From: Streptomyces sp. T12
GTDB lineage: Bacteria > Actinomycetota > Actinomycetes > Streptomycetales > Streptomycetaceae
DNA: 64,000 nucleotides
Reading direction: 5' to 3'
Assembly (NCBI RefSeq): GCF_028736035.1
Contig: NZ_CP117866.1
Span: 1,364,001 to 1,428,000, forward strand
Under the pieces are notes generated by a model. That model searched no databases. It saw only the letters and a list, made by a program, of their open reading frames with translations, and was not told the origin of the DNA. The position numbers and the translations under genes are program-made. Every line of letters starts with the position of its first letter. Position 1 is the stretch's first letter. This document shows, piece by piece, positions 45,507-53,331 of this stretch.

Positions 45507-46745
45507 ATGACGCGTCGTCAGAAACGGTTCGGAGCAGGCAGAGCGGCGCTCACGCTGCTCACGGCACTCAGCGCGCTGGCCGGTGCGGCCCTGATGGGGG
45601 CGGCCCCGGCCGGCGCCGCGGAGTGGGGCACCCCGATCGCGCCGGGTGTCGCGTACGACGAGTTCGACATCGCGGCGGCGAAGGGCACCACGCACGCCCA
45701 CCTGCTCACCGTCGACCTGCGCAATCCGCACGTACGTCTCGATCTGCTGCATCCGGGGGCGGTGGCGGCGCGGGCGACCGTCTCGCAGCAGGCCACCGCG
45801 CAGGGTGCCGTCGCGGGCGTGAACGGCGACTTCTTCAACATCAGCGAGACCCAGCACCCGGGCGTCCAGGCGACCGGCGCGAGCGTGGGTCCGGCGATCG
45901 CGCGCGGCCGGGCGCTGAAGGCGGCGGTGCCGGACGGCCAGCGTTTCGGACCGGCGCTGCCGCCCGGCACGAGCACCGAGGACGTGCTCGGCGTGGGCGT
46001 CGACCGCAGGGCCCGGCTGGACGGCCTGAGCCTCGTCGGCTCGATCCGCACACCCGAGGGCCGGCTGCCGCTGCGCGGGCTCAACCAGTACGCGCTGCCG
46101 GTGGGCTCCATCGGGGCGTTCACCGCCGCGTGGGGCAGCGCCTCCCGGGTGCGTGCCACCTGCGGCACGGACACGGACCGGGCGGCTCCGTGCAGCACCG
46201 ACACCTACGAGGTGACGGTCCGCCGCGGCCGGGTCGTGTCTACGGCCGACACCCCTGGGAGCGGGTCGATCGCCCGGGGTACCACCGTCCTCGTAGGCCG
46301 GGAGGCGGGCGCGCAGGAGCTGCGGAAGTTCTTCGCGGGCGAGGAGGTGAAGGTGCGGCACCGGCTGGTGGCGTCGGCGGCCCGGGTCCCGTACCGCTTC
46401 GCCCTCGGCGGCTATCCGGTGCTCAACGACGGAAAGCCGCTGCCCGGCCTCGACGACAGGGCCTCGGCCGTGCGGACCGCCGTGGGCATCGCGGACGGTG
46501 GCCGGCGCCTGCTGCTGCTCGCGCTGGACGGCGCGCGCGAGTTCCGCACCGGCCTGACCATCGCCGAAGTGGCCTCGGTCATGCGGGAGTTGGGCTCGGT
46601 CGACGCCTTCAGCCTGGACGGTGGCGGTTCGTCGACGCTGGTCGCCCGCGAGCCGGGAGCCGCGGCGGTCTCCGTACGCAACCACCCGTCCGACGGCGTG
46701 GAACGCCCCGTCCCGAACGGCATCGGAGTGTTCTCGGCTCCCTGA
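45507..46745 (+). CDS. Secreted phosphodiester glycosidase (NAGPA-type)
   Basis: A 412-aa exported protein with a signal peptide (ALTLLTALSALAGAALMGAA, then cleavage near AGA-AEW). The family motifs are NGDFFN and, near the C-terminus, DGGGSSTLV with GIADGGRRLLLLALDG before it. NAGPA-type domains cleave N-acetylglucosamine-phosphodiester bonds or related exopolysaccharide linkages. An AGGGGGG site precedes the ATG at 45507. It is convergent with a small membrane-protein gene that starts 200 bp away. Confidence 0.85.
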   Translation: MTRRQKRFGAGRAALTLLTALSALAGAALMGAAPAGAAEWGTPIAPGVAYDEFDIAAAKGTTHAHLLTVDLRNPHVRLDLLHPGAVAARATVSQQATAQGAVAGVNGDFFNISETQHPGVQATGASVGPAIARGRALKAAVPDGQRFGPALPPGTSTEDVLGVGVDRRARLDGLSLVGSIRTPEGRLPLRGLNQYALPVGSIGAFTAAWGSASRVRATCGTDTDRAAPCSTDTYEVTVRRGRVVSTADTPGSGSIARGTTVLVGREAGAQELRKFFAGEEVKVRHRLVASAARVPYRFALGGYPVLNDGKPLPGLDDRASAVRTAVGIADGGRRLLLLALDGAREFRTGLTIAEVASVMRELGSVDAFSLDGGGSSTLVAREPGAAAVSVRNHPSDGVERPVPNGIGVFSAP

Positions 46746-46748
46746 CGG

Positions 46749-46943
46749 TCACGGTCTGAGGCTGCTGACGATGTCCGCAGTGGCCGTCAGACCGCTGCTG
46801 ATGGTGGGCGCCATGCTCGTGCTGGCCAGGTAGAAGCCGAGCAGCAGGCACACCAGCGCGTGGGTGACCTTCAGCCCGCCGTTGCGCACGAAGATCACCG
46901 CCAGGATGAACAGCAGCAGCACCACAGAGATGGAAATGGCCAT
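46749..46943 (-). CDS. Small two-TM membrane protein
   Basis: A 64-aa protein, MAISISVVLLLFILAVIF, then VTHALVCLLLGFYLAST, then a GLTATADIVSSLRP tail. GGAGGAGG precedes the ATG at 46943. I recall similar short proteins in other Streptomyces; no function is known. It stops 4 bp from the NAGPA-type gene on the other strand. Confidence 0.7.
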   Translation of the reverse strand: MAISISVVLLLFILAVIFVRNGGLKVTHALVCLLLGFYLASTSMAPTISSGLTATADIVSSLRP

Positions 46944-47090
46944 CGTCAACCTCCTCCGCCACGCCGCCTTGCCCGGTTCACGGCGTTCGGCCGTAAGTGT
47001 GGCGTAGCGGAGGGTTCGTCCGGGCGGCTGAGCTGTACTCCGAACGTGTGGTGTCCCGCGCGACATGCCCGGCGGTGTGCGTAGGGCAGG
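46944..47090. promoter_or_regulatory. Promoter region of the small membrane protein
   Basis: 147 bp before the hairpin element at 47091. It must hold the promoter of the leftward membrane-protein gene; I see no palindrome or gene in it. Confidence 0.35.
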
Positions 47091-47274
47091 CCCTAGGTCG
47101 TGTCCGCAAAGTCCCGTCGTCCGCCCGGAGGGCGGGCCCCGCGGCGCCTGGTGCGTGCTCTCGGCGTGCCGGGCGGAAGCCCTCGTACTGGACGTACTTG
47201 GGCTTTCGCTCGGTGCGGCGAGAGTACGTGCCAGGCGTCGCGGGGCAGGCGGGACTTTGCGGACACGGCCTAGG
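47091..47274. mobile_element. Large inverted-repeat element, MITE-like
   Basis: A roughly 184-bp palindrome. The outer 24 bp, CCTAGGTCGTGTCCGCAAAG and neighbours, match the other end inverted with one difference, and the arms stay paired, with G-U-type changes, to a loop near 47183. CCTAGG stands at both ends. I recognise very similar hairpins dispersed in Streptomyces genomes. The right end supplies the TAG stop codon of the GDPD-like gene. Insertion as a transposon-derived element is plausible but not proven. Confidence 0.7.
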
Positions 47275-48133
47275 CCGTCCGGTGGGCGTCGAGGAAGGCC
47301 TCCAGGCCGGCGAGGTCGTCGGTGTTGAGGAAGTCGACATCGGCGGCGAGCAGCTCGCCCCACAGGGCGTCCCGGGCGGCTCCGGCCACGTCCGGGGTGG
47401 CCCAGAAGCGCACCTTCTGCCCCCGGGAGTGCGCCGCCCGGACGATGCCGCGCAGCTTCTGCCGCTCGGCGTCCGGGAAGGCGCCCACGCCCATCCAGGT
47501 GAAGTTGAGCGTCCAGTTGTCGCTGATCAGCGAGATGAAGGAGGCGGGCGCGGTGCTGCCGAGGTCGGCGAGACGGCCGTCGTAGAAGGCCCGGCGCACG
47601 GTCTGGGCCTCCATCGGCACCCGGGCGGCGCGGTCGCCGGAGATCACGGCGGTGACCGCGCCCGGGAACACGCGGCCGTGGGCGTAGGTCGTGAACAGGT
47701 GCCTGTACCGCTTCAGGTGCCTGTCGAGTTCGAGGTACGTCGACGAGCCCTCGGTCTTGATGTCGATGAGCAGCTGGATCGGCTTGCGGTAACCCCGGTG
47801 GACCGAGCCGTGGTTGGCCCGGACGCGGGCGGCCAGCGGGTCGAGGTAGAGGGACTCCAGGGTGCGGGTGGGGTCGAGGTCCTCGGGGTCGTGGGCCACG
47901 AGGAGCTGGTCGCCGACCAGGTAGATGTCGGCCTCGACGCTGCCGAAGCGGTGGTCGAGGGCGTCGAGGAGGGGGCGCGGGTGCTCGTAGTCGTTGTGGG
48001 CGTGCGCCCGCCACAACGGGCGCGGTCCGTGCTTCTGCTCGCTCGCCGGCGCACGGGTGGCGGGCAGCGCGACTGTGCCCGCGAGGGCGGCGCCGAGGGT
48101 GGTGAGGGCTCTGCGACGGGTGGTGAGGGCCAT
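47270..48133 (-). CDS. Tat-exported GDPD/PI-PLC-like phosphodiesterase
   Basis: A 287-aa protein. ATG 48133 follows GGGAGG; upstream in-frame codons lack a site. The N-terminus MALTTRRRALTTLGAALAGTVA has a twin-arginine signal. WRAHAHNDYEHPRPLLDAL and VEADIYLVGDQLLVAHDP give the conserved His and acidic residues of glycerophosphodiester phosphodiesterases. The stop codon TAG (47270-47272) lies in the hairpin element's end, so the original C-terminus may have been different. A shared bidirectional hairpin lies upstream at 48267-48312. Confidence 0.85.
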   Translation of the reverse strand: MALTTRRRALTTLGAALAGTVALPATRAPASEQKHGPRPLWRAHAHNDYEHPRPLLDALDHRFGSVEADIYLVGDQLLVAHDPEDLDPTRTLESLYLDPLAARVRANHGSVHRGYRKPIQLLIDIKTEGSSTYLELDRHLKRYRHLFTTYAHGRVFPGAVTAVISGDRAARVPMEAQTVRRAFYDGRLADLGSTAPASFISLISDNWTLNFTWMGVGAFPDAERQKLRGIVRAAHSRGQKVRFWATPDVAGAARDALWGELLAADVDFLNTDDLAGLEAFLDAHRTA

Positions 48134-48266
48134 GCTCTGCCTCCCTGACAGGGGCGATAGGGGCGTAGGGAACCGCTGCGAGTATGCGATTCCGAAGGCC
48201 ACAAACAGCAGAGGCGGGCAGGGAGTTGACCGGACTGCCGTCCTGCGTTCACTTCGTCCGTGCAGG

Positions 48267-48312
48267 GCGCACGAAAAAGCCCGCCCCAGGTGGGGCGGGC
48301 TTTTTCGTGCGC
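48267..48312. terminator. Strong 21-bp hairpin
   Basis: A perfect 21-bp stem, 4-nt loop AGGT, with AAAAA/TTTTT in the arms. It is just 3' of the acyl-CoA dehydrogenase gene that reads leftward, and is the strongest intrinsic terminator in the window. Confidence 0.93.
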
Positions 48313-48328
48313 TTCGCGCAGGTGTAGG

Positions 48329-49414
48329 TCAGGGAGCCTGCAGGTCGACGAGTTCGGCCAGCGCCGCACGGTGGGCGCCCGCGGTGCCGTAGGCGATCGA
48401 GTCGGCCTTGGCCCGCTTCAGATACAGATGGATCGGGTGCTCCCAGGTCATCCCGATACCGGCGTGCAGTTGCAGCGCCTCCTCGGCGGCGTGCACGGCG
48501 ACCGGCGCCGCGTACGCCTGGGCGACGGCCACCGCCACGTCGACGTCCTCGCCCGTCGCGAGCGCGTCGGCGGCGGCCCGCGCTGCCGCGCGCAGGTTGA
48601 CGACCTCCAGCCACAGCTGGGCGAGCCGGTGCTTGAGGGCCTGGAAGCCGCCGACGGGGCGGTTGAACTGCTTGCGGTCCTTCAGATAGCGGACCGTCTC
48701 GGTCAACGTCCATTCGGCCACCCCGAGTTGCTCGGAGGCGAGCAGCCCGGCCCCGGCGCGCAGCCCTCGCCGTACGGCGGGCTCGGCGTCCCCCAGCAGA
48801 CGGCCGGCCGCACCGTCCAGAACCACGGTCGCCACCGGCCGGGTCAGGTCCAGGGACACCTGCGGGGTGACGGTCACGGCATCGGCGTCCACGGCGTACA
48901 GGCCACCGTCGTCCGCGGGCACGAGCAGCACGTCGGCGACGGCCGCGTCCGCGATGCCGGTCAACTCCCCGTGGAGGGCGCCGCCTTCATGCCGCACGAC
49001 CTTGTAGGCCCCGCCGGGGACCACGCTCAGCGCGACGGCGAGGGCTCCGATCCGCCGGCCGGATGCCAGCTCGCCGAGCAGGCCCCCTTCGCCCGCGCAG
49101 GCCAGCAGAGCCTCGGTCGCGACGACGGCGCTCGTCAGGTACGGCACGGGAGCGACCGCGCGCCCCAACTCCTCCAGCACGACGGCGACTTCGCGGTGCG
49201 TGGCACCCTGGCCGCCCTTCGCCTCCGGGACCAGGAGCCCCGCCAGGCCCATACCGTCGCAGAGCGCCTTCCAGGCCGCCAGGTCGTGCGGGGCGTCCGA
49301 CTCGGTGCGTGCGATGACGCCGGGGGCGTCGCAGTGGTCGGCGAGCAGATCCCGCACGGCGGCCCGCAGCGCCTCTTCCTCCTCCGAGTACAGCAGGTCG
49401 GGCTGGGTGCTCAT
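48329..49414 (-). CDS. Acyl-CoA dehydrogenase, small subunit-like
   Basis: A 361-aa ACAD-fold protein, MSTQPDLLYSEEEEALRAAVR, with RYLKDRKQFNRPVGGFQALKH and LHAGIGMTWEHPIHLYLKRAK as C-terminal signatures. It overlaps the second ACAD gene by four bases. In actinobacteria such adjacent ACADs often form heteromers for branched or ring-derived acyl-CoAs; that is inference here. Last gene of a leftward operon with a second ACAD and a quinone oxidoreductase, ending at the strong hairpin. Confidence 0.87.
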   Translation of the reverse strand: MSTQPDLLYSEEEEALRAAVRDLLADHCDAPGVIARTESDAPHDLAAWKALCDGMGLAGLLVPEAKGGQGATHREVAVVLEELGRAVAPVPYLTSAVVATEALLACAGEGGLLGELASGRRIGALAVALSVVPGGAYKVVRHEGGALHGELTGIADAAVADVLLVPADDGGLYAVDADAVTVTPQVSLDLTRPVATVVLDGAAGRLLGDAEPAVRRGLRAGAGLLASEQLGVAEWTLTETVRYLKDRKQFNRPVGGFQALKHRLAQLWLEVVNLRAAARAAADALATGEDVDVAVAVAQAYAAPVAVHAAEEALQLHAGIGMTWEHPIHLYLKRAKADSIAYGTAGAHRAALAELVDLQAP

Positions 49415-50592
49415 CGGGCGAGGTCCTTCCAGGCGACGTCCTTGTCGGTGCGCGGCTCGCTGGGCAGGCCCAGAACGCGCTCGGCGACGATGTTCAGCAG
49501 GACCTCGGTGGTCCCGCCCTCGATGCTGTTGCCCTTGGAGCGGAGGTAGCGGTAGCCGGCGTCGCGGCCGACGAAGTCCACCAGCTCGGGCCGGCGCATG
49601 GTCCAGTCGTCATACAACAGGCCCTCCTCGCCGCGGAGTTCGACCTCAAGGCCGCTGATCTCCTGGTTGAGGCGGGCGAAGGCGAGCTTCATGCCGGCGC
49701 CCTCGGGGCCGGGCTGGCCCGCGACGAGCTGCTGGCGCAGCCGCTCCGCCGTGAGGCGGGAGACCTCGGTGTCCACCCACAACTTCAGCAGCCGCTGGTG
49801 CAGGTCGTGGGTGCGCAGCTCGGGGCGTTCGCGCCAGGTCTTCGAGACCGGGCCGATCATGCCGCCCTCACGGGGCAGCCGCATGCCGCCGATGGCGACG
49901 CGCTCGTTGTTCAGCGTGGTCTGCGCGACCCGCCAGCCGTCGCCGATCTCACCGAGGCGGCACGAGTCCGGGATGCGGACGTCGGTCAGGAAGACCTCGT
50001 TGAACTCGGCCTCGCCGGTGATCTGACGCAGCGGCCGGACCTCGACGCCGGGGTCGGTCATGTCGCAGAGGAAGTACGTGATGCCGGCGTGCTTGGGCAC
50101 ATCCGGGTCGGTGCGGGCGATGAGGATGGCCCAGCGGGAGTTGTGCGCGCCGGACGTCCACACCTTCTGCCCGTTGACGACCCATTCGTCGCCTTCACGG
50201 ACGGCCCGCGTGCCCAGCGCGGCGAGGTCGGAGCCGGCGCCGGGCTCGCTGAACAGCTGGCACCAGACCTCCTCCCCCACCCACAGCGGCCGCAGATAGC
50301 GCTGCTTCTGCTCCTCGGTGCCGTACTTGAGGATGGTCGGGGCGGCCATGCCGAGCCCGATGCCATTGCGGCGCGAGTCGTTGTCGGGGGCTCCGGCAGC
50401 CTCCAGCTCGGCGTCCACGACGACCTGGAGGGAGCGCGGGGCACCCAGTCCACCGAGGCCCTCCGGATAGTGCACCCACGCCAGACCCGCGTCGAAGCGG
50501 GCGCGCAGGAATTCCAGACGGTCGGTGGTGGCCGGCGGGTGCGCGGCCAGCAACTCCGCCGTACGGCGGCGCAGTTCGGCGGCGTCGATCAT
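49411..50592 (-). CDS. Acyl-CoA dehydrogenase
   Basis: A 393-aa FAD enzyme with WCQLFSEPGAGSDLAAL, NGQKVWTSGAHNSRWAIL and GGTTEVLLNIVAERVLGLP. These show the FAD- and substrate-binding pattern of the family. The start MIDAAELRRRTAELLAAHP overlaps the oxidoreductase stop by four bases (ATGA). It should oxidise acyl-CoA to the enoyl form; partnership with the downstream ACAD is probable. The substrate is not known. Confidence 0.9.
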   Translation of the reverse strand: MIDAAELRRRTAELLAAHPPATTDRLEFLRARFDAGLAWVHYPEGLGGLGAPRSLQVVVDAELEAAGAPDNDSRRNGIGLGMAAPTILKYGTEEQKQRYLRPLWVGEEVWCQLFSEPGAGSDLAALGTRAVREGDEWVVNGQKVWTSGAHNSRWAILIARTDPDVPKHAGITYFLCDMTDPGVEVRPLRQITGEAEFNEVFLTDVRIPDSCRLGEIGDGWRVAQTTLNNERVAIGGMRLPREGGMIGPVSKTWRERPELRTHDLHQRLLKLWVDTEVSRLTAERLRQQLVAGQPGPEGAGMKLAFARLNQEISGLEVELRGEEGLLYDDWTMRRPELVDFVGRDAGYRYLRSKGNSIEGGTTEVLLNIVAERVLGLPSEPRTDKDVAWKDLAR

Positions 50593-51566
50593 GCCGCTCC
50601 TCCTTCGGTGAGTCCCGGGATCACGGCGACGCGCCCCGTGGTGACGCCGTCGGCGACCCGCTGCACGGCTGCGGCGGCCCCGCCCAGCGGTACGCGCTCG
50701 CTCACCAGCGGCTTGATCGCGCCGCGGGCGGCCAGCTCGGTGAGCTGCTCGTGGCAGTGCTGGATCAGCTTCGGGTTCTTGGTGTTGTACAGGCCCCAGT
50801 GCAGGCCGAGGATCGAGTAGTTCTTCACCAGGGCGTGGTTGAGCCCAGGGCTGGGGATCGCGCCGCTGGCGAAGCCGACGACCACGATCCGCCCCTCGAA
50901 GGCGACGACCTTGGTGGACTGGGCATAGGCCTCGCCGCCGACGGGGTCGTAGATGACGTCGGCGCCCCGGCCGCCGGTGGCTTCCTTCACGGCTGCGATG
51001 ACGTCCTCGGCACGCCGGTCGATGACGACGTCGCAGCCCAGTTCCCTGGCCACGGCCGCCTTCTCGGCCCCGCCCACGACACCGACGACCCGCGCACCGG
51101 CGGCCTTGCCGAGCTGCACGGCCGCGCTGCCGACCCCTCCAGCGGCAGCGTGGACCAGCAGCGTCTCGCCGGCTTCCAGCCCGGCCCGCCGGTGCAGACC
51201 GAACCAGCCGGTCTGGTAGCCGATGTGCAGGGCGGCGGCCTCGGCGTCGTCCAGCGCGTCGGGCGCCGGCAGGAGTGCGGCGGCGTCCGCGACGGCGTAC
51301 TCGGCGAAACCGCCGAACGGCAGCACGGGGTTGGCGATCACGCGGCGCCCGTCCGCGGTCTCGCCGCAGATCTCCACACCCGGCGTGAACGGCAGCGGCG
51401 GCCTGACCTGGTACTGCCCCCGGCACAGCAGCGCGTCCGGGAAGTTGATGTTCGCGGCACGCACCTTCAGCAGGACCTGGCCGTCACCGGGCGTGGGCGT
51501 CTCGATGTCCTCGAGGCGCATCACCTCGCTCGGCTCACCGTTCTCGTGCACTTGCCATGCCTGCAT
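50589..51566 (-). CDS. NADPH:quinone oxidoreductase-like (MDR family)
   Basis: A 325-aa medium-chain dehydrogenase/reductase. VHAAAGGVGSAAVQLGKAAGARVVG is the nucleotide-binding site; no zinc ligands are seen, as in quinone reductases. The N-terminus is MQAWQVHENGEPSEVM. GGAGG precedes the ATG at 51566. First gene of the operon with the two acyl-CoA dehydrogenases, so it may reduce an enone-type product. Confidence 0.9.
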   Translation of the reverse strand: MQAWQVHENGEPSEVMRLEDIETPTPGDGQVLLKVRAANINFPDALLCRGQYQVRPPLPFTPGVEICGETADGRRVIANPVLPFGGFAEYAVADAAALLPAPDALDDAEAAALHIGYQTGWFGLHRRAGLEAGETLLVHAAAGGVGSAAVQLGKAAGARVVGVVGGAEKAAVARELGCDVVIDRRAEDVIAAVKEATGGRGADVIYDPVGGEAYAQSTKVVAFEGRIVVVGFASGAIPSPGLNHALVKNYSILGLHWGLYNTKNPKLIQHCHEQLTELAARGAIKPLVSERVPLGGAAAAVQRVADGVTTGRVAVIPGLTEGGAA

Positions 51567-51670
51567 GCGGGGCCTCCACGGGGGACTGCTTCGTCTGACC
51601 GGGGTCGGTTTGCATACTAAGCGGTCGCTTGCCGATCAGGGAACAGTCCGCAGGGGAACAGTCGCGTCCG

Positions 51671-52249
51671 TCACGCTTTCCGGGGACGCGCCCGTACGTG
51701 CATACGCTCCCCCTGCGGCCCGAACAGGCTCAGGAACTCCGCCGGCCCTTCCCCCGTCGACCCGAACCAGTGCGGCACCCGCGTGTCGAACTCGGCCGCC
51801 TCTCCCGCCGCCATCACCACGTCGTGCTCGCCCAGCACGACCCGAAGCCGCCCCGACAGCACGTACAGCCACTCGTACCCCTCATGGGTGCGCGGCTCGG
51901 GCTCTTCCCTGCGCCCCGGCACCAGCACCTTGAAGGCCTGGAGGCCACCGGGCTGCCGGGTGAGCGGCCAGTAGGTGCGCCCGTGCCGGACGAGAGGCTC
52001 GGCCTTTACCCGCGGGTCCCCCACCGGGGGCGTCCCGACCAGCTCGTCCAGCGGCACCTGGTGGGCCTGCGCGATCGGCAGCAGCAGCTCCAGACTGGGC
52101 TTGCGCAGACCGGACTCCAGCCGGGACAGGGTGCTGACGGAGATACCGGTCGTCTCGGACAGCGCCGCGAGCGTCACCTCCCGGTCCTTGCGCAGCCTCC
52201 TGAGCCGTGGCCCCACTTCGGCGAGAACGTCGTCGGTACTCATGGCCAT
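51671..52249 (-). CDS. XRE-family regulator with cupin domain
   Basis: A 192-aa protein. The N-terminal helix-turn-helix (LRRLRKDREVTLAALSETTG, ISVSTLSRLESG) is followed by a cupin (THEGYEWLYVLSGRLRVVL, HDVVMAAGEAAEFDTRVPH). ATG 52249 or 52243 is possible; neither has a good ribosome site, and the palindrome at 52251-52265 overlaps the first. It is divergent from the FAD-dependent oxidoreductase gene and probably represses it. Confidence 0.9.
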   Translation of the reverse strand: MAMSTDDVLAEVGPRLRRLRKDREVTLAALSETTGISVSTLSRLESGLRKPSLELLLPIAQAHQVPLDELVGTPPVGDPRVKAEPLVRHGRTYWPLTRQPGGLQAFKVLVPGRREEPEPRTHEGYEWLYVLSGRLRVVLGEHDVVMAAGEAAEFDTRVPHWFGSTGEGPAEFLSLFGPQGERMHVRARPRKA

Positions 52250-52250
52250 A

Positions 52251-52265
52251 TTGCAGAATCGGCAA
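52251..52265. promoter_or_regulatory. XRE operator candidate
   Basis: TTGCAGAATCGGCAA, an imperfect palindrome (TTGC-x-GA-x-TC-x-GCAA), directly upstream of the XRE-cupin start and 55 bp from the divergent gene. Confidence 0.5.
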
Positions 52266-52320
52266 AGCCGTTTGTCAATCCCGCGTCTGTGGAGCGACCG
52301 TCGTCGTGGAGGTGGTCACC

Positions 52321-53280
52321 ATGACCGAGAAGGACAACGAGCAGTACGACGTCGTAGTCGTCGGAGGCGGCGCGGCCGGCCTGTCCGCCGCCCTCGTCCT
52401 GGGCCGCGCCCGGCGCCGCACCCTGGTCGTCGACGCCGGCGAGCCACGCAACGCGCCCGCCGCCCACATGCAGGGCTATCTGTCCCGGGACGGCATGCCG
52501 CCCGCCGAGTTCCTGGCCGTCGGACGCGAGGAGATCGCGCGGTACGGCGTCGAGCTGGTCCGGGACCGGGCGGTGGACGTCTCGCGCGGCGAGGGCTTCG
52601 CGGTCGCGCTGGCGAGTGGACGGCACGTGCACGCCCGACGGCTCGTCATCGCCACCGGCCTCAAGGACGAGCTGCCGGACGTCCCCGGCGTCGCCGAGCG
52701 CTTCGGCAGGGATGTGCTGCACTGCCCGTACTGCCACGGCTGGGAGGTCCGCGACCAGGCCTTCGGCGTGCTGGCGACCACCCCGATGAGCGTGCACCAG
52801 GCCCTCATGGTGTCGCAGTGGTCGAAGGACGTGACCTTCTTCCTGCACGAGGTCGCCGAGTCCGATCTCTCGGACGACGACCTGCGCAGGCTTGCCGCGG
52901 CCGGGGTGAAGGTGGTCCCCGGCGAGGTGGCCGGGCTCGTGATCGAGGACGACCGGCTCACGGGCGTACGCCTCGCCGGGGGTACCCCCTCCGGGGAAGG
53001 CACGGCGCACGCGCGCGAGGTGCTGTTCGTCGCGCCGCGCGCGGTGCCGCAGACCGGGCTGCTGGAGAAGCTCGGCGCCGAGCTCCGGGAGACGCCCTTC
53101 GGCTCGTATCCGGTGGTCGACCCGACCGGGCTGACGTCCGTGCCGGGCGTCTGGACGGTCGGCAACGCGATGGGCTTCGCCGAGCAGGTCGTGAACGCGG
53201 CGGCGGGCGGCTACCGGGCGGGGGCCTTCATCAACGGGGAGCTGCTGATGACCGACCTGGACGCGGCCGTACCGGCGTAG
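52321..53280 (+). CDS. TrxB-like FAD/NAD(P) oxidoreductase
   Basis: A 319-aa flavoprotein with VVVVGGGAAGLSAALVLGRA (FAD dinucleotide fold), HCPYCHGWEV (redox CxxC at about residue 136), and VWTVGNAMGFAEQV. GGAGG precedes the ATG at 52321. Thioredoxin-reductase-like proteins of this type are common beside XRE-cupin genes; the disulfide substrate is unknown. Confidence 0.9.
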   Translation: MTEKDNEQYDVVVVGGGAAGLSAALVLGRARRRTLVVDAGEPRNAPAAHMQGYLSRDGMPPAEFLAVGREEIARYGVELVRDRAVDVSRGEGFAVALASGRHVHARRLVIATGLKDELPDVPGVAERFGRDVLHCPYCHGWEVRDQAFGVLATTPMSVHQALMVSQWSKDVTFFLHEVAESDLSDDDLRRLAAAGVKVVPGEVAGLVIEDDRLTGVRLAGGTPSGEGTAHAREVLFVAPRAVPQTGLLEKLGAELRETPFGSYPVVDPTGLTSVPGVWTVGNAMGFAEQVVNAAAGGYRAGAFINGELLMTDLDAAVPA

Positions 53281-53331
53281 AACCGCCACCGTGCGGGTGT
53301 AGAGCGCCCGCTTCCGTTGCAGCATGGCTGC

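Noticed and set aside
51671..53280. Toxin-antitoxin reading of the XRE/TrxB-like pair
   Set aside because: The genes are divergent, the XRE protein has a cupin sensor domain, and the partner is a flavoprotein.
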